Of a stretch of 64,000 nucleotides of DNA, positions 37,802-50,086 are shown in pieces. A model generated the notes under the pieces. The model made no database searches. It saw nothing but the letters and a program-made list of their open reading frames with translations, and was not told the origin of the DNA. Both the position numbers and the translations under genes were made by a program. The stretch comes from Lachnoclostridium edouardi (GTDB lineage Bacteria; Bacillota; Clostridia; Lachnospirales; Lachnospiraceae): the NCBI RefSeq assembly GCF_900240245.1, contig NZ_OESQ01000001.1, positions 1,319,673 to 1,383,672 on the forward strand, in the 5' to 3' direction. The number at the start of each line of letters is the position of its first letter. The stretch's first letter is position 1.

Positions 37802-39922
37802 TTATTTGCCTTTTCTTTCAGCAAGAACTTTCTCCTGTACACTCTTTGGTACTGGTTCGTATTTCTCAAAGAACATGGAGTAGTTACCACGTCCCTGTGT
37901 TCTGGAACGCAGGTCTGTGGAATATCCGAACATTTCAGAAAGAGGGACAAATGCTTTGATCATCTTTCCGCCGCCAATGTCGTCCATACCTTCAATACGT
38001 CCGCGGCGGGAGTTAATATCGCCGATAACATCACCCATGTAATCCTCTGGTGTTGTTACCTCTACCTTCATAATTGGCTCCAGAAGGATAGCGCCTGCTT
38101 TGTTCATGGCATCCTTAAATGCCAGAGAACCAGCGATCTTAAACGCCATCTCAGAAGAGTCAACCTCGTGGTAGGAACCGTCGTATACAGTAGCTTTAAC
38201 GCCCAGCACTGGGAATCCGCCTAAGATACCTGCCTTGGAAGCTTCCTCAATACCTGCGCCGACTGCCGGGATGTATTCCTTAGGAATCGCACCGCCCACA
38301 ACAGTAGACTCAAACTTGAATACTTCTTCTGCGTTGGCATCCATTGGCTCAAAGTGAACTTTACAGTGACCGTACTGTCCACGTCCGCCAGACTGTTTTG
38401 CGTACTTGCTGTCTACATCAACAGCCTTTGTAAATGTCTCTTTGTAAGCAACCTGAGGAGCGCCTACGTTAGCTTCTACGTTGAACTCGCGAAGGAGACG
38501 GTCTACGATAATTTCCAGATGGAGCTCACCCATACCGGAGATAATTGTCTGTCCTGTCTCTGCGTCAGTTCTTGCGCGGAATGTAGGATCTTCTTCAGCC
38601 AGCTTTGCAAGAGCCTCGCCCATTTTGCCCTGACCAGCTTTAGTCTTAGGCTCAATAGCGATATCAATAACTGGCTCTGGGAATTCCATGGACTCCAGAA
38701 TTACTGGATGCTGTTCATCACAGATTGTATCGCCAGTACCTGTTGTCTTAAATCCAACAGCTGCAGCAATATCGCCAGAGTAAACCTTGTCGATTTCCTG
38801 TCTCTTATTTGCGTGCATCTGAAGAATACGTCCAACACGCTCTTTCTTTCCCTTTGTTGCGTTCAGCACATAAGAACCGGAGTTCATAGTACCGGAGTAA
38901 ACGCGGAAGAATGCCAGCTTACCAACGAATGGGTCTGTCATAATCTTGAAAGCCAGAGCTGCGAAAGGTTCTTCGTCAGAAGAGTGTCTTTCTATTTCAT
39001 TACCCTCTAAGTCAACGCCCTTAATAGAAGGAACGTCTAATGGAGAAGGCATAAATTCAATAATTGCATCCAGAAGCTTCTGAACGCCTTTGTTTCTGTA
39101 AGCTGTACCGCAGCATACAGGAATAGCGGCACATGTACATGTGGCTTTTCTCAATGTAGCTTTCAGCTCTTCTACAGAAGGCTCCTCACCTTCCAGATAC
39201 TGCATCATCAGATCATCGTCTAATTCGCAGATTTTCTCTACTAATTCTGTACGATACAGTTCTGCATCATCCTTCATATCCTCTGGGATATCAGTGATGG
39301 AGATATCATCGCCCTTATCATCATTGTAGATGTAAGCTTTCATTTCAAATAAGTCGATAATACCCTTAAATTCATCTTCTTTGCCAATAGGAAGCTGAAT
39401 GCAGATTGCATTCTTTCCTAATCTTGTTTTAATCTGATCTACGGCTCCGTAGAAGTTAGCGCCTAAAATGTCCATCTTATTGATGAAAGCCATTCTTGGC
39501 ACGTTGTATGTGTCTGCCTGACGCCATACGTTTTCAGACTGTGGCTCAACACCGCCCTTTGCACAGAAAACGCCTACAGCGCCGTCCAGTACACGAAGGG
39601 AACGCTCAACCTCAACTGTAAAGTCAACGTGTCCAGGAGTATCAATAATATTGATACGATGCTCTAATGCGCCTGGCTTTGGCTTACAGTTTTCCTGCAG
39701 AGTCCAGTGACAGGTTGTAGCAGCGGAAGTAATTGTAATACCACGCTCCTGCTCCTGCTCCATCCAGTCCATAGTGGCGGTTCCTTCGTGAGTATCACCA
39801 ATTTTATAATTTACACCAGTGTAATAAAGGATACGCTCTGTTGTGGTGGTTTTACCAGCATCAATATGAGCCATAATACCAATATTTCTGGTTCTTTCCA
39901 ATGGATATTCTCTTCCAGCCAA
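37802..39922 (-). CDS. fusA: Translation elongation factor G
   Basis: A 706-residue EF-G, the GTPase that drives ribosomal translocation. The N-terminal GTPase motif [12 protein letters not shown], switch [10 protein letters not shown] and NKMD are intact and all five domains are present. I choose the TTG at 39922 as start because AAGGAGG lies 8 bases before it; the longer frame from 39952 would place that ribosome binding site inside the gene and add 10 residues before the conserved [12 protein letters not shown]. It follows rpsG by 74 bases. Confidence 0.96.
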   Translation of the reverse strand: MAGREYPLERTRNIGIMAHIDAGKTTTTERILYYTGVNYKIGDTHEGTATMDWMEQEQERGITITSAATTCHWTLQENCKPKPGALEHRINIIDTPGHVDFTVEVERSLRVLDGAVGVFCAKGGVEPQSENVWRQADTYNVPRMAFINKMDILGANFYGAVDQIKTRLGKNAICIQLPIGKEDEFKGIIDLFEMKAYIYNDDKGDDISITDIPEDMKDDAELYRTELVEKICELDDDLMMQYLEGEEPSVEELKATLRKATCTCAAIPVCCGTAYRNKGVQKLLDAIIEFMPSPLDVPSIKGVDLEGNEIERHSSDEEPFAALAFKIMTDPFVGKLAFFRVYSGTMNSGSYVLNATKGKKERVGRILQMHANKRQEIDKVYSGDIAAAVGFKTTGTGDTICDEQHPVILESMEFPEPVIDIAIEPKTKAGQGKMGEALAKLAEEDPTFRARTDAETGQTIISGMGELHLEIIVDRLLREFNVEANVGAPQVAYKETFTKAVDVDSKYAKQSGGRGQYGHCKVHFEPMDANAEEVFKFESTVVGGAIPKEYIPAVGAGIEEASKAGILGGFPVLGVKATVYDGSYHEVDSSEMAFKIAGSLAFKDAMNKAGAILLEPIMKVEVTTPEDYMGDVIGDINSRRGRIEGMDDIGGGKMIKAFVPLSEMFGYSTDLRSRTQGRGNYSMFFEKYEPVPKSVQEKVLAERKGK

Positions 39923-39996
39923 TGGATTTTCCTCCTTATGATTTAAAACCAAGCATTTACGCGCATTTCTTTAAGAAACCTGCGCCTGCCGTCTGA

Positions 39997-40467
39997 TTAG
40001 AAACGGTAATGAGCAAATGCTTTGTTTGCTTCTGCCATTTTGTGCATATCTTCTTTTTTCTTTACAGATGCACCTGTGTTGTTGGCAGCATCCATGATTT
40101 CGTTAGCCAGTCTTTCTTCCTGGGTTTTCTCGCCTCTCTTGCGGGAGTAGAGAGTAATCCAGCGAAGTGCAAGAGCCTGTCTTCTTTCTGGTTTAACCTC
40201 GATAGGTACCTGGTATGTGGCTCCGCCGATACGTTTAGCCTTAACTTCCAGAACTGGCATAATGTTGTTCATAGCCTCTTCAAATACTTCTACAGCGTCC
40301 TTGCCTGTCTTCTCTGCAACACGGCCGAATGCGCCGTATACGATCTTCTGGGCAACACCCTTTTTACCATCTAACATAATGTTGTTTACCAGCTTGGTAA
40401 CAACCTTGTTATTGTATAAAGGATCTGCCAATACGTCTCTTTTCTGAGTATGTCCTTTACGTGGCAC
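39997..40467 (-). CDS. rpsG: 30S ribosomal protein S7
   Basis: A 156-residue S7, an assembly-initiating protein of the 30S head. The sequence from [19 protein letters not shown] to KAFAHYRF is full length. The start is the GTG at 40467: AAGGAGG lies 8 bases before it, whereas an upstream ATG at 40488 would put this site within the frame. It lies between rpsL and fusA. Confidence 0.97.
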   Translation of the reverse strand: MPRKGHTQKRDVLADPLYNNKVVTKLVNNIMLDGKKGVAQKIVYGAFGRVAEKTGKDAVEVFEEAMNNIMPVLEVKAKRIGGATYQVPIEVKPERRQALALRWITLYSRKRGEKTQEERLANEIMDAANNTGASVKKKEDMHKMAEANKAFAHYRF

Positions 40468-40644
40468 GTTACTTCCCTCCTTAATCATTGTGCACGGCTT
40501 TTACCGCGCTTATTAAATCCTCGGTACTCACGCGGCACAGCTTCCCCACTGCGCTTTAGTGTCGTGCTCGGTTCCTCAATCTATATTCCTGCAACCTACA
40601 GGGTCAATATCAAAAAGTCCGGCACTTAAATATTATTGCGTGAA
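40468..40644 (-). other. Long rpsL-rpsG intercistronic region
   Basis: This 177-base spacer separates S12 from S7. In E. coli the equivalent spacer folds into the site where S7 represses its own translation. The spacer here is GC-richer in its middle and may fold, but I cannot confirm a shared structure by eye. Confidence 0.35.
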
Positions 40645-41064
40645 TTATTTCTTGTCTTTTGGTTTCTTAGCGCCGTACTTGGAACGAGCCTGTTTCCTGT
40701 TAGCAACACCTGCTGTATCCAGTGTACCTCTGATAATGTGGTATCTGGTACCAGGTAAGTCTTTTACTCTTCCTCCACGGATCAGAACAACGCTGTGCTC
40801 CTGAAGGTTGTGTCCCTCTCCTGGAATGTAGCTTGTTACTTCGATACCGTTAGAAAGACGAACTCTGGCGATTTTTCTCAGAGCAGAGTTTGGCTTTTTA
40901 GGAGTAGCTGTCTTTACTGCTGTACATACACCTCTCTTCTGCGGAGCAGACATGTTGGTTGCACGCTTCTGTAAAGAATTGTAGCCTTTCTGAAGAGCCG
41001 GAGCTGTAGACTTCTTTTCTGTAGTCTGTCTTCCTTTTCTAACTAACTGGTTAAATGTTGGCAT
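40645..41064 (-). CDS. rpsL: 30S ribosomal protein S12
   Basis: A 139-residue S12 of the decoding centre. The conserved loops [11 protein letters not shown] and GGRVKDLPG are intact, with Lys at the two classic streptomycin-resistance positions, so the gene looks streptomycin-sensitive. The start is the ATG at 41064 ([11 protein letters not shown]), with GGAGG 8 bases upstream; a GTG at 41073 overlaps the ribosome binding site and is rejected. First gene of the str-type cluster. Confidence 0.97.
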   Translation of the reverse strand: MPTFNQLVRKGRQTTEKKSTAPALQKGYNSLQKRATNMSAPQKRGVCTAVKTATPKKPNSALRKIARVRLSNGIEVTSYIPGEGHNLQEHSVVLIRGGRVKDLPGTRYHIIRGTLDTAGVANRKQARSKYGAKKPKDKK

Positions 41065-41156
41065 TCTTTTCACCTCCTGTGATATTGTCTGTGGTTGCGC
41101 TTAAATCAGCGTATTTTTGCATACAAAAAACGTATCCTGTTTTCGCACGCTTCATT

Positions 41157-41185
41157 ATTATATCTACATTGCCATTTTGTGTCAA
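41157..41185 (-). promoter_or_regulatory. Consensus sigma-A promoter of the rpsL-rpsG-fusA-tuf operon
   Basis: On the minus strand a perfect TTGACA (41180-41185), a 17-base spacer and a perfect TATAAT (41157-41162) precede rpsL by about 93 bases. A full-consensus promoter fits a translation operon. Confidence 0.9.
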
Positions 41186-41220
41186 GGGTTTTTCCCAAAA
41201 ACTGACGAAAACCGGGAAAA

Positions 41221-41694
41221 TTAAAAGCCTTCCCGCCGTCTTTGTCTCCGCAGCTGAGCCCGCTTCTCCCCTGTGGCCCAGGCATTTTTTTCTTCCTCAG
41301 TCTCCAAAATCAGCTTAGGCACCTTGGCAGGTTTTCCCCCCTGAATAGCCACATAAACTAAAAACGCTCTATTTACCATATCTCTGGAGCCGTCCAGACT
41401 TTCTACAAATGTGTCTACCTGAACCTCCATTGAGGTATTTCCCACATACGTAACTTTCCCCACCAGCACTACGTTTTGGTTAGGCAGCACTGGCTTTACA
41501 AAATGCAGATGATCTACTGCGGCAGTGGTAACTGCTGCATTGCAGTGGCGCCTGGCTGTAATGGCCCCTGTTTCGTCTATCCAGGCCATCAGACTTCCTC
41601 CAAACAAACGGCCTGCGGCGTTTAAATACCTGGCTCTCACTATATACACCTGCTCTGTTCTGCTTTCTGAAACTTTCTTATACCTTTCTTCCAT
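41221..41694 (-). CDS. Hotdog-fold acyl-CoA thioesterase
   Basis: A 157-residue protein of the YciA/BFIT-type acyl-CoA thioesterase group, which hydrolyses acyl-CoA to free acid and CoA. The family segments are NAAGRLFGGSLMAWIDETG (the central helix with the catalytic Asp/Glu) and DHLHFVKPV. The start at 41694 has GGAG 9 bases upstream; an earlier in-frame start would add an unrelated 32-residue leader. The C-terminus is very basic. It stands between rpoC and rpsL with no functional link visible. The preferred acyl chain is unknown. Confidence 0.85.
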   Translation of the reverse strand: MEERYKKVSESRTEQVYIVRARYLNAAGRLFGGSLMAWIDETGAITARRHCNAAVTTAAVDHLHFVKPVLPNQNVVLVGKVTYVGNTSMEVQVDTFVESLDGSRDMVNRAFLVYVAIQGGKPAKVPKLILETEEEKNAWATGEKRAQLRRQRRREGF

Positions 41695-41805
41695 TATTAA
41701 TATCTCCTGCTTTTTTGTTTTTGTTTCTTCTATAATTAACAGAATTAAAAAGCGCCTCTGGGCCGGAAGCTTTTGATTGGCAGAATACAAAGTTTTTTTA
41801 TGAAT

Positions 41806-41852
41806 CAGGAAAGAGCTGCCCTGAAAACATAGTTCAAAGACAGCCCTTCCTG
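41806..41852 (-). other. Imperfect stem-loop after rpoC
   Basis: CAGGAA...CTG-type arms at 41806-41818 and 41841-41852 pair imperfectly eight bases beyond the rpoC stop codon. On the minus strand an A-run rather than a T-run follows, so terminator function is doubtful. Confidence 0.35.
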
Positions 41853-41859
41853 TTTATTC

Positions 41860-44800
41860 TTAGATTTCAATTTCTTCTGCAATATCCAGAACTTCCTCAG
41901 CGTTTTCCTCGTCGCTGAGCATGATTTCATCATCCATAGACATGTCGGTATCCAGCTTTACTCCACGGTATCTCTTCATACCAGTACCTGCCGGAATCAA
42001 CTTACCGATAATTACATTTTCCTTCAGACCGATCAGATGATCCACCTTTCCGTTAATGGCGGCCTCAGTAAGAACCTTAGTAGTCTCCTGGAAGGAAGCG
42101 GCAGATAAGAAGGAATCTGTAGCCAGGGAAGCCTTTGTAATACCTAACATTACCTGTTTGCCCTCTGCAGGCTTCTTGCCTTCTTCAATTAAGGCTTCAT
42201 TCATATCGTTAAAGTCCAGAACGTCCATAGAAACTCCCGGCAATACGTCTGAATCTCCACTTTCCTCTACCTTAATCTTCTTTAACATCTGGCGCACAAT
42301 TACTTCAATATGCTTGTCGTTAATTTCTACGCCCTGGAGACGGTATACACGCTGTACTTCCTGGATCATATAATCCTGTACTGCCCGAACTCCTTTGATT
42401 TTAAGAATATCATGTGGATTTACACTACCTTCAGTCAGCTCATCGCCGGCCTCCAGCACCTGACCTTCCTGAACCTTAATTCTGGAGCCATAAGGAATCA
42501 AATAGGTTTTGGAATTGCCTGTTTCATTATCTGTAACAACGATTTCTCGTTTTTTCTTTGTATCTTTAATGTTGACTACGCCGCCAAACTCAGCGATAAT
42601 TGCCAGACCCTTTGGCTTACGCGCCTCAAAAAGCTCCTCTACACGGGGAAGACCCTGTGTAATATCGCCGCCGGCAACGCCGCCTGTATGGAAGGTACGC
42701 ATAGTCAGCTGTGTACCAGGCTCACCGATAGACTGAGCCGCAATAATACCTACTGCCTCTCCAACCTGCACCGGCTGTCCTGTAGCCATGTTGGCGCCGT
42801 AACATTTTGCGCAGACTCCAATATGGGATTTACAGCTTAAAACTGTACGGATCTTTACAGAATCTCTTCCCATCTTCTGAAGCACCTTCATCACTGCAGC
42901 CGCACGTTTTGGCGTACACATGTGGTTTGCCTTTACAACTACTTCCCCTGTGTCAGGATCTGTAATTGTCTCTGCAATATATCTGCCTGTCAGTCTCTCT
43001 TCCAGACTTTCAATAGTCTCCTGTCCGTCTGCAAATGCCTTAATCTCCATAAACGGAATGCTTTTTCCCTCACAGCAGTCAGTTTCTCTTACAATTAAGT
43101 CCTGAGATACGTCTACCAGACGTCTTGTCAAATAACCGGAGTCAGCTGTACGGAGAGCCGTATCAGACAGACCTTTACGAGCTCCATGAGCGGAAATAAA
43201 GTACTCCAATACATCCAGACCTTCACGGAAGTTAGACTTAATAGGAAGCTCAATGGTGTGTCCTGTTGTATCAGCCATCAGACCTCGCATACCGGCCAGC
43301 TGCTTAATCTGTTTGTCAGAACCACGGGCTCCGGAGTCGGCCATCATATAAATATTATTATATTTATCAAGGCCTGTCAGCAGATCGTGAGTAAGCTGAT
43401 CGTCAGTGTTCTTCCATGTCTCAATAACTTCTTTATAACGCTCTTCCTCTGTAATAAGACCGCGGCGGAAGTTTTTAGCAATTCTGTCTACAGTGGCCTG
43501 AGCGTCTGCAATCAGCTTAGGCTTGCTTTCAGGCACAGTCATGTCGGAAATAGAAACTGTCATGGCTGCTCTTGTAGAATATTTATATCCAATAGCCTTA
43601 ATATCGTCCAAGGTTACAGCTGTCTGTGTAGCTCCGTGAACATTAATAACCTTTTCCAGAATCTGTTTTAACTGCTTCTTTCCAACGTGGAAATCCACTT
43701 CCGGCTTTAACTCGTTGCCTTCAATGGTTCTGTCTACAAATCCCAGATCCTGAGGAATAATCTCATTGAAAATGAAACGTCCCACAGTAGACTCTACCAC
43801 GGCGCTGTGTACAGTTCCGTCTGCCATAGGTCTTTCTACTCTTACCTTAACTCTGGAATGTAATGTAACCACGCCGTTTTCATAAGCTAAAATAGCTTCA
43901 TTTACGCTCTTAAAGCACTTTCCTTCTCCCTTGGCTCCCGGTCTTTCCTGAGTCAGATAGTAAATTCCAAGTACCATATCCTGAGAAGGAACAGCCACAG
44001 GGCCGCCGTCTGAAGGCTTTAACAGGTTGTTAGGGGACAGCAGCAAAAAGCGGCACTCAGCCTGAGCCTCTACAGACAAAGGCAGATGAACAGCCATCTG
44101 GTCGCCGTCAAAGTCAGCGTTAAAAGCAGTACAAACAAGAGGATGGAGCTTAATAGCCTTACCTTCTACTAAGATTGGCTCAAAAGCCTGGATACCCAGT
44201 CTGTGCAAAGTAGGAGCGCGGTTTAACATAACTGGATGCTCTTTAATAACATCCTCCAGCACATCCCAAACCTCAGACTGAAGTCTTTCTACCATTTTCT
44301 TAGCGTTTTTAATGTTGTGAGCCGTACCGTTGGAAACCAGCTCTTTCATAACAAAAGGCTTAAACAGCTCAATAGCCATCTCCTTAGGCAGACCGCACTG
44401 GTAAATCTTTAACTCCGGTCCGACTACAATAACTGAACGTCCTGAATAGTCTACACGTTTTCCCAACAGGTTCTGACGGAAACGTCCCTGTTTACCTTTC
44501 AGCATATCAGAAAGAGATTTTAAAGCTCTGTTTCCAGGTCCGGTTACAGGTCTTCCTCTTCTTCCGTTGTCAATGAGAGCGTCTACAGCCTCCTGCAGCA
44601 TACGTTTCTCATTGCGGACAATAATATCAGGAGCTCCCAGCTCCAGCAGTCTGGCCAGACGGTTGTTGCGGTTAATAATTCTTCTGTACAGATCATTCAG
44701 GTCAGAAGTAGCAAAACGGCCGCCGTCCAGCTGTACCATAGGGCGGATATCCGGAGGAATAACAGGAATCACGTTCATAATCATCCATTCCGGACGGTTG

Positions 44801-45480
44801 CCGGAGTTGCGGAATGCCTCCACAACCTCCAGTCTTTTAATAATTCTGGCTCTCTTCTGCCCTGTAGCTTCTTTTAAACCTTTTCTAAGCTCTTCAGAAT
44901 CCTTTTCCAGGTCAATGGCCTGCAAAAGCTCCTGAATTGCCTCAGCGCCCATTCCCACACGGAAAGCGCCGCTTCCATATTTCTCTATTTCATCACGGTA
45001 TTCCTTTTCAGACAACACCTGTTTGTACTGAAGAGCAGTCTGACCTGCATCCAGCACAATATAGGAAGCAAAATACAGAACCTTCTCCAGAGTTCTGGGC
45101 GAAATGTCCAGAATCAGGCCCATACGGCTTGGAATACCTTTAAAGTACCAGATATGAGACACAGGAGCAGCCAGTTTAATATGTCCCACACGTTCGCGGC
45201 GGACGCTGGCTTTAGTCACTTCCACGCCACACCTGTCGCAGATCACACCTTTATATCTGATCTTTTTATATTTTCCGCAATGACATTCCCAGTCCTTTGT
45301 CGGTCCGAAAATTTTCTCACAGAACAAACCGTCTTTTTCTGGTTTTAATGTTCTGTAGTTAATTGTCTCCGGCTTCTTTACCTCGCCGTGGGACCACTCC
45401 AGAATCTTTTCCGGGGAAGCCAGACCAATCTTAATGGCGTCAAATGTCAATGGCTGATAAGTTTCATTTGTCTCAGGCAT
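41860..45480 (-). CDS. rpoC: RNA polymerase beta' subunit
   Basis: A 1206-residue beta' subunit. The N-terminal zinc site ([20 protein letters not shown]) and the catalytic metal motif NADFDGDQ (residues about 460) are intact, as are the second zinc-binding Cys set ([12 protein letters not shown]) and the trigger-loop region. Length and end (acidic tail) match Clostridia. It follows rpoB by 19 bases and is co-transcribed with it. Confidence 0.98.
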   Translation of the reverse strand: MPETNETYQPLTFDAIKIGLASPEKILEWSHGEVKKPETINYRTLKPEKDGLFCEKIFGPTKDWECHCGKYKKIRYKGVICDRCGVEVTKASVRRERVGHIKLAAPVSHIWYFKGIPSRMGLILDISPRTLEKVLYFASYIVLDAGQTALQYKQVLSEKEYRDEIEKYGSGAFRVGMGAEAIQELLQAIDLEKDSEELRKGLKEATGQKRARIIKRLEVVEAFRNSGNRPEWMIMNVIPVIPPDIRPMVQLDGGRFATSDLNDLYRRIINRNNRLARLLELGAPDIIVRNEKRMLQEAVDALIDNGRRGRPVTGPGNRALKSLSDMLKGKQGRFRQNLLGKRVDYSGRSVIVVGPELKIYQCGLPKEMAIELFKPFVMKELVSNGTAHNIKNAKKMVERLQSEVWDVLEDVIKEHPVMLNRAPTLHRLGIQAFEPILVEGKAIKLHPLVCTAFNADFDGDQMAVHLPLSVEAQAECRFLLLSPNNLLKPSDGGPVAVPSQDMVLGIYYLTQERPGAKGEGKCFKSVNEAILAYENGVVTLHSRVKVRVERPMADGTVHSAVVESTVGRFIFNEIIPQDLGFVDRTIEGNELKPEVDFHVGKKQLKQILEKVINVHGATQTAVTLDDIKAIGYKYSTRAAMTVSISDMTVPESKPKLIADAQATVDRIAKNFRRGLITEEERYKEVIETWKNTDDQLTHDLLTGLDKYNNIYMMADSGARGSDKQIKQLAGMRGLMADTTGHTIELPIKSNFREGLDVLEYFISAHGARKGLSDTALRTADSGYLTRRLVDVSQDLIVRETDCCEGKSIPFMEIKAFADGQETIESLEERLTGRYIAETITDPDTGEVVVKANHMCTPKRAAAVMKVLQKMGRDSVKIRTVLSCKSHIGVCAKCYGANMATGQPVQVGEAVGIIAAQSIGEPGTQLTMRTFHTGGVAGGDITQGLPRVEELFEARKPKGLAIIAEFGGVVNIKDTKKKREIVVTDNETGNSKTYLIPYGSRIKVQEGQVLEAGDELTEGSVNPHDILKIKGVRAVQDYMIQEVQRVYRLQGVEINDKHIEVIVRQMLKKIKVEESGDSDVLPGVSMDVLDFNDMNEALIEEGKKPAEGKQVMLGITKASLATDSFLSAASFQETTKVLTEAAINGKVDHLIGLKENVIIGKLIPAGTGMKRYRGVKLDTDMSMDDEIMLSDEENAEEVLDIAEEIEI

Positions 45481-45499
45481 GTATGATACTCCCTTCTAC

Positions 45500-48400
45500 T
45501 TATTCTTCGTCTTCAAAAGCCTCATCGTCATCTGTTTCAAAGGCATCGTCAGCGAAATCGTCGCTTTCCACATCCACCAGCTCGTCACCCTTAAATTCCT
45601 GCTCCTGATATCCGTAGGAGCCATAGGATTCTTCCTGATTGTAGTGTCTGTCGCCTTCTATGATGGAACGCAGGTCAGTATCGCCGTAGTCAATATTCTC
45701 TGTCAGCTCTACTTCTGTGTTATCGTCTCTTAAAACTCTAACGTCAAGTCCCAGAGACTGCAGCTCTTTCAGAAGTACCTTAAAGGACTCCGGAATACCT
45801 GGCTCAGGGATATTTTCACCTTTGATAATAGCCTCGTAAGTCTTCACACGTCCTACTACGTCGTCAGATTTTACTGTAAGGATTTCCTGCAGAGTGTAGG
45901 AAGCGCCATATGCCTCCAAAGCCCAAACCTCCATCTCTCCGAAACGCTGGCCGCCAAACTGAGCTTTACCTCCTAATGGCTGCTGTGTAACAAGTGAGTA
46001 TGGGCCTGTAGAACGAGCGTGAATCTTATCGTCAACCAGGTGATGAAGCTTCAGGTAATGCATGTGTCCAATGGTAACAGGGCTGTCAAAGTACTCTCCT
46101 GTACGTCCGTCTCTTAAACGAACCTTACCGTCTCTGGAAAGAGGAACTCCTTTCCACAGCTGTCTGTGGTCTAAATGCTCTTCCAAATACTCCATAACTT
46201 CTGGTTTTAAAGTATCTTTATATTTATCCTGGAATTCTTCCCAGGTAGAATTAACATAATCATTGGCCACATCCAGAGTATCCATAATGTCAATCTCGTT
46301 TGCCCCGTCAAAGACAGGTGTGGCAATGTTAAATCCAAGAGCTTTTGCAGCCAGGCTTAAATGAATCTCCAAAACCTGACCAATATTCATACGTGAAGGC
46401 ACGCCCAAAGGATTCAGCACAATGTCCAAAGGACGTCCATTTGGCAGGAACGGCATATCTTCTACTGGAAGCACGCGGGAAACAACACCCTTGTTTCCGT
46501 GACGGCCGGCCATTTTATCACCTACAGAAATCTTTCTCTTCTGGGCAATGTAAATGCGCACTGTCTCGTTTACTCCAGGTGACAGCTCGTCGCCGTTTTC
46601 TCTTGTAAACACCTTAGCGTCCACAATAATACCGTATGCGCCGTGAGGCACCTTTAAAGAAGTATCACGAACCTCTCTGGCCTTCTCGCCAAAGATGGCT
46701 CTAAGCAGTCTTTCTTCTGCTGTCAGCTCAGTCTCTCCCTTTGGAGTAACCTTGCCCACCAGAATATCTCCGGCGCGAACCTCTGCTCCGATGCGGATAA
46801 TACCTCTTTCATCCAAATCCTTTAAAGCGTCCTCGCCTACGCCTGGAACATCTCTTGTGATTTCTTCCGGTCCTAATTTTGTATCGCGGGCCTCAGCCTC
46901 ATACTCTTCAATATGAACAGATGTATATACGTCTTCCTGAACCAGTCTTTCACTTAACAGAACCGCGTCCTCGTAGTTGTAACCCTCCCAGGTCATAAAT
47001 CCAATAAGAGGATTCTTTCCAAGAGCAATCTCTCCGTTTTGTGTAGACGGGCCGTCGGCGATTACTTCCCCTGCCTGAACGTGATTTCCCTTGAAAACAA
47101 TAGGCTTCTGATTGTAGCAGTTGCTCTGGTTGCTTCTGGAAAACTTAATCAGACGGTACACGTCTCTGTTTCCGTCGCTGTCTCTTTTAATAATAATCTC
47201 GTTGGAGGCAGAACGCTCAACTACGCCTGCATTCTTTGCCACCACGCATACGCCTGAGTCTACTGCGGCCTTAGATTCAATTCCAGTTCCCACTACAGGA
47301 GCCTCTGTCATCAGAAGCGGCACTGCCTGACGCTGCATGTTGGAGCCCATCAGGGCGCGGTTGGCGTCGTCGTTCTCCAGGAAAGGAATCATGGAAGTAG
47401 CTACTGAGAATACCATCTTAGGAGATACGTCCATCAGGTCTATATTTCTCTTCTGGAACTCAGATGTCTCCTCACGGAAACGTCCAGATACATTGTTGTG
47501 AATAAAGTAGCCGTTTTCATCTAAAGGCTCGTTAGCCTGAGCTACAATAAAGTTATCCTCCTCGTCTGCAGTCAGATAAACAACCTCATCTGTAACTCTT
47601 GGATTTGCCGGGTCCGTCTTGTCTACCATACGGTAAGGAGCCTCGATAAATCCGTATTCATTTACCCTTGCATATGTTGCCAGGGAGTTAATCAGACCAA
47701 TGTTAGGACCTTCAGGCGTCTCAATAGGACACATACGTCCGTAATGAGTATAGTGAACGTCGCGGACCTCAAATCCGGCTCTGTCTCTGGACAGACCGCC
47801 TGGACCTAATGCAGAAAGACGTCTCTTGTGAGTCAGCTCTGCCAGAGGATTGTTCTGATCCATAAACTGTGACAGCTGGGAGCTTCCAAAGAACTCTTTT
47901 ACTGCAGCTGTTACAGGCTTAATATTAATTAAGGACTGAGGAGTAATGCCCTCCATATCCTGTGTCGTCATTCTCTCACGAACTACACGTTCCATTCTGG
48001 AAAGTCCGATGCGGTACTGGTTCTGAAGCAGCTCGCCTACGGCGCGGATACGTCTGTTTCCCAAGTGGTCAATATCGTCAGCCGTTCCCACTTCCTCCTC
48101 CAGATGCATATTGTAGTTAATAGAAGCAATAATGTCTTCCTTTGTAATATGCTTTGGAATTAACTCGTGAATATTTTTGTGAATCGCTTCCTTGATCTCT
48201 TCCTGGCTTCCACATTCTGACAGAATAGTTTGAAGCACTGGATAGAATACTAACTCTGTAACACCAACTTCCTCCGGATCAAAGTCCACATAAGCAGACA
48301 GATCTACCATCATGTTGGAAAGCACTTTCTGGTTTCTTGTAACGCCCTGAATCCAAACGTGGGCAACGCCTGCGTTCTGAATTGCAGAAGCCAGCTCCTT

Positions 48401-49345
48401 ATCTACAGATGTGCCCTTTTCTGCAACGATCTCGCCTGTGGACTCGTCTACTACGTCCTCAGCCAGAACATGACCGGCGATTCTGTTTTTCAAGTGAAGC
48501 TTTTTATTAAATTTATATCTGCCGACTTTCGCCAAGTCGTATCTTCTGGGATCAAAGAACATACTGTTCAGTAAGCTCTCTGCACTATCAACGGATAAAG
48601 GCTCGCCTGGACGAATCTTTTTGTACAGCTCTAAAAGACCATCCTGATAATTGTCAGATGTGTCCTTTCCAAAGCTGGCCAAAAGCTTAGGCTCCTCGCC
48701 GAACAGATCAATAATCTCTGCGTTTGTGCCATATCCTAAGGCACGAATCAGCACTGTCACCGGTACTTTTCTGGTTCTGTCTACACGCACATAAAAAATA
48801 TCATTGGAATCTGTCTCGTACTCCAGCCATGCTCCTCTGTTTGGAATTACAGTGCAGGAATACAATTCTTTACCGATTTTATCATGGCCAATGCCATAGT
48901 AGATGCCTGGGGAACGTACCAGCTGGCTGACGATTACTCGTTCAGCGCCGTTAATGACAAAAGAGCCAGTATCCGTCATAAGCGGTAAGTCACCCATGAA
49001 GATCTCATGTTCATTGATTTCATCTTTATCTTTATTGCAGAGTCTCACCTTTACTTTTAAAGGCGCTGCATAAGTAGCATCCCGCTCCTTGCATTCTTCG
49101 ATTGTATATTTGATATCGTCTCTACACAATGTAAAGTCTACAAATTCCAAACTTAAATGTCCTGCAAAATCAGCGATTGGAGAGATATCATCGAAAACCT
49201 CTTTCAATCCCTCATCAAGGAACCACTGGTAGGAATCCTTCTGAATCTCAATCAGGTTAGGCATATCAAGAACTTCTTTTTGCCTTGAAAAACTCATTCT
49301 AAGGCTTTTCCCTGCATGGACCGGACGCATTCTGCTTTTTTCCAT
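45500..49345 (-). CDS. rpoB: RNA polymerase beta subunit
   Basis: A 1281-residue beta subunit. The rifampicin-resistance region ([17 protein letters not shown] then [14 protein letters not shown]) has the sensitive residues. The C-terminal tail is long and acidic (about residues 1225-1281), as in many Firmicutes. A GGGGTG ribosome binding site precedes the ATG at 49345. Usually rplJ and rplL lie just upstream; here the upstream neighbour is a divergent small membrane protein, so rpoBC has its own promoter. Confidence 0.98.
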   Translation of the reverse strand: MEKSRMRPVHAGKSLRMSFSRQKEVLDMPNLIEIQKDSYQWFLDEGLKEVFDDISPIADFAGHLSLEFVDFTLCRDDIKYTIEECKERDATYAAPLKVKVRLCNKDKDEINEHEIFMGDLPLMTDTGSFVINGAERVIVSQLVRSPGIYYGIGHDKIGKELYSCTVIPNRGAWLEYETDSNDIFYVRVDRTRKVPVTVLIRALGYGTNAEIIDLFGEEPKLLASFGKDTSDNYQDGLLELYKKIRPGEPLSVDSAESLLNSMFFDPRRYDLAKVGRYKFNKKLHLKNRIAGHVLAEDVVDESTGEIVAEKGTSVDKELASAIQNAGVAHVWIQGVTRNQKVLSNMMVDLSAYVDFDPEEVGVTELVFYPVLQTILSECGSQEEIKEAIHKNIHELIPKHITKEDIIASINYNMHLEEEVGTADDIDHLGNRRIRAVGELLQNQYRIGLSRMERVVRERMTTQDMEGITPQSLINIKPVTAAVKEFFGSSQLSQFMDQNNPLAELTHKRRLSALGPGGLSRDRAGFEVRDVHYTHYGRMCPIETPEGPNIGLINSLATYARVNEYGFIEAPYRMVDKTDPANPRVTDEVVYLTADEEDNFIVAQANEPLDENGYFIHNNVSGRFREETSEFQKRNIDLMDVSPKMVFSVATSMIPFLENDDANRALMGSNMQRQAVPLLMTEAPVVGTGIESKAAVDSGVCVVAKNAGVVERSASNEIIIKRDSDGNRDVYRLIKFSRSNQSNCYNQKPIVFKGNHVQAGEVIADGPSTQNGEIALGKNPLIGFMTWEGYNYEDAVLLSERLVQEDVYTSVHIEEYEAEARDTKLGPEEITRDVPGVGEDALKDLDERGIIRIGAEVRAGDILVGKVTPKGETELTAEERLLRAIFGEKAREVRDTSLKVPHGAYGIIVDAKVFTRENGDELSPGVNETVRIYIAQKRKISVGDKMAGRHGNKGVVSRVLPVEDMPFLPNGRPLDIVLNPLGVPSRMNIGQVLEIHLSLAAKALGFNIATPVFDGANEIDIMDTLDVANDYVNSTWEEFQDKYKDTLKPEVMEYLEEHLDHRQLWKGVPLSRDGKVRLRDGRTGEYFDSPVTIGHMHYLKLHHLVDDKIHARSTGPYSLVTQQPLGGKAQFGGQRFGEMEVWALEAYGASYTLQEILTVKSDDVVGRVKTYEAIIKGENIPEPGIPESFKVLLKELQSLGLDVRVLRDDNTEVELTENIDYGDTDLRSIIEGDRHYNQEESYGSYGYQEQEFKGDELVDVESDDFADDAFETDDDEAFEDEE

Positions 49346-49423
49346 TGACGTTTCACCCCTGTTTTCTTTTTCTATCTATAGACATAGTGTGCCCAAAAGG
49401 CACATGCCTCCACAATAGTGCAC

Positions 49424-49457
49424 ATTACATATTATCATAGGGTTGTCAAGGTGTCAA
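49424..49457 (-). promoter_or_regulatory. Promoter region of rpoBC
   Basis: Two perfect TTGACA boxes occur in tandem on the minus strand (49452-49457 and 49444-49449). The -10 is ambiguous: GATAAT (49431-49436) is 15 bases from the first box and TGTAAT (49424-49429) is 14 bases from the second. The start lies about 80 bases before rpoB. Confidence 0.55.
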
Positions 49458-49468
49458 GGATTTTTTAC

Positions 49469-49497
49469 TTGCACTTTTCGTCAAAAAATGGTATACT
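49469..49497 (+). promoter_or_regulatory. Promoter of the small membrane protein gene
   Basis: TTGCAC (49469-49474), 17 bases, TATACT (49492-49497) on the plus strand, 60 bases before the start codon and back-to-back with the rpoB promoter. Confidence 0.75.
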
Positions 49498-49557
49498 ATC
49501 CCAGATAGGTTTGTCCTATAAAATATGAACAGAATAACGAACCCGGAGGTAATCCCC

Positions 49558-50007
49558 ATGCTGAACACATTTTTAGATGTAGTACTGGTTATTATGGTAC
49601 TTGTGTTAATCGCATTAGTAGTACTTTATTTTTTAGGCCGAAAGATGGAAAAACGCCAGATGGAACAGCAGGCCGCCATTGAAGCCGCTGCCCAGACTGT
49701 GTCCATGCTGATTATTGATAAAAAGAAACTGCGCCTGAAAGAAGCCGGACTTCCAAAGATAGTTTACGAGCAGACTCCCAAGTATCTGCGCCGTTCTAAA
49801 GTACCGGTAGTAAAAGCAAAAGTAGGACCTAAGTTTATGACTCTCATGGCTGATGCAAAGGTATTTGAAGCCCTTCCTGTAAAGTCTGAGGTTAAAGTAG
49901 TTGTCAGCGGAATCTACATAACAGAGATTAAAAGCGTAAGAGGCGGCACCATTCAGACCCCGCCAAAGAAAAAAGGATTTTTTGCAAGATTTAAGAAAAA
50001 TAAATAA
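49558..50007 (+). CDS. Small single-pass membrane protein divergent from rpoB
   Basis: A 149-residue protein of no named family known to me. One membrane helix (about residues 3-30) is followed by a soluble domain with YLRRSKVPVVKAKVGPKFMTLMADAKVFEALPVK and a very basic end (KKKGFFARFKKNK), probably cytoplasmic. GGAGG 8 bases before the ATG at 49558 decides the start over an in-frame ATG at 49525. It has its own strong promoter and a bidirectional terminator behind it. A housekeeping role is suggested only by its steady-looking promoter and location. Confidence 0.75.
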   Translation: MLNTFLDVVLVIMVLVLIALVVLYFLGRKMEKRQMEQQAAIEAAAQTVSMLIIDKKKLRLKEAGLPKIVYEQTPKYLRRSKVPVVKAKVGPKFMTLMADAKVFEALPVKSEVKVVVSGIYITEIKSVRGGTIQTPPKKKGFFARFKKNK

Positions 50008-50013
50008 AACCAC

Positions 50014-50046
50014 AAAAAAGTCTGGTATGTGGTACCAGACTTTTTT
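50014..50046. terminator. Bidirectional terminator
   Basis: A perfect 14-base inverted repeat (AAAAAAGTCTGGTA at 50014-50027 and its complement at 50033-50046) carries an A-run on one side and a T-run on the other, so it can stop both the small membrane protein gene and the convergent TRAP/enolase operon. Confidence 0.93.
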
Positions 50047-50086
50047 ATATATTATATATTTTTATGTACTATATATAAGGAAGAAA

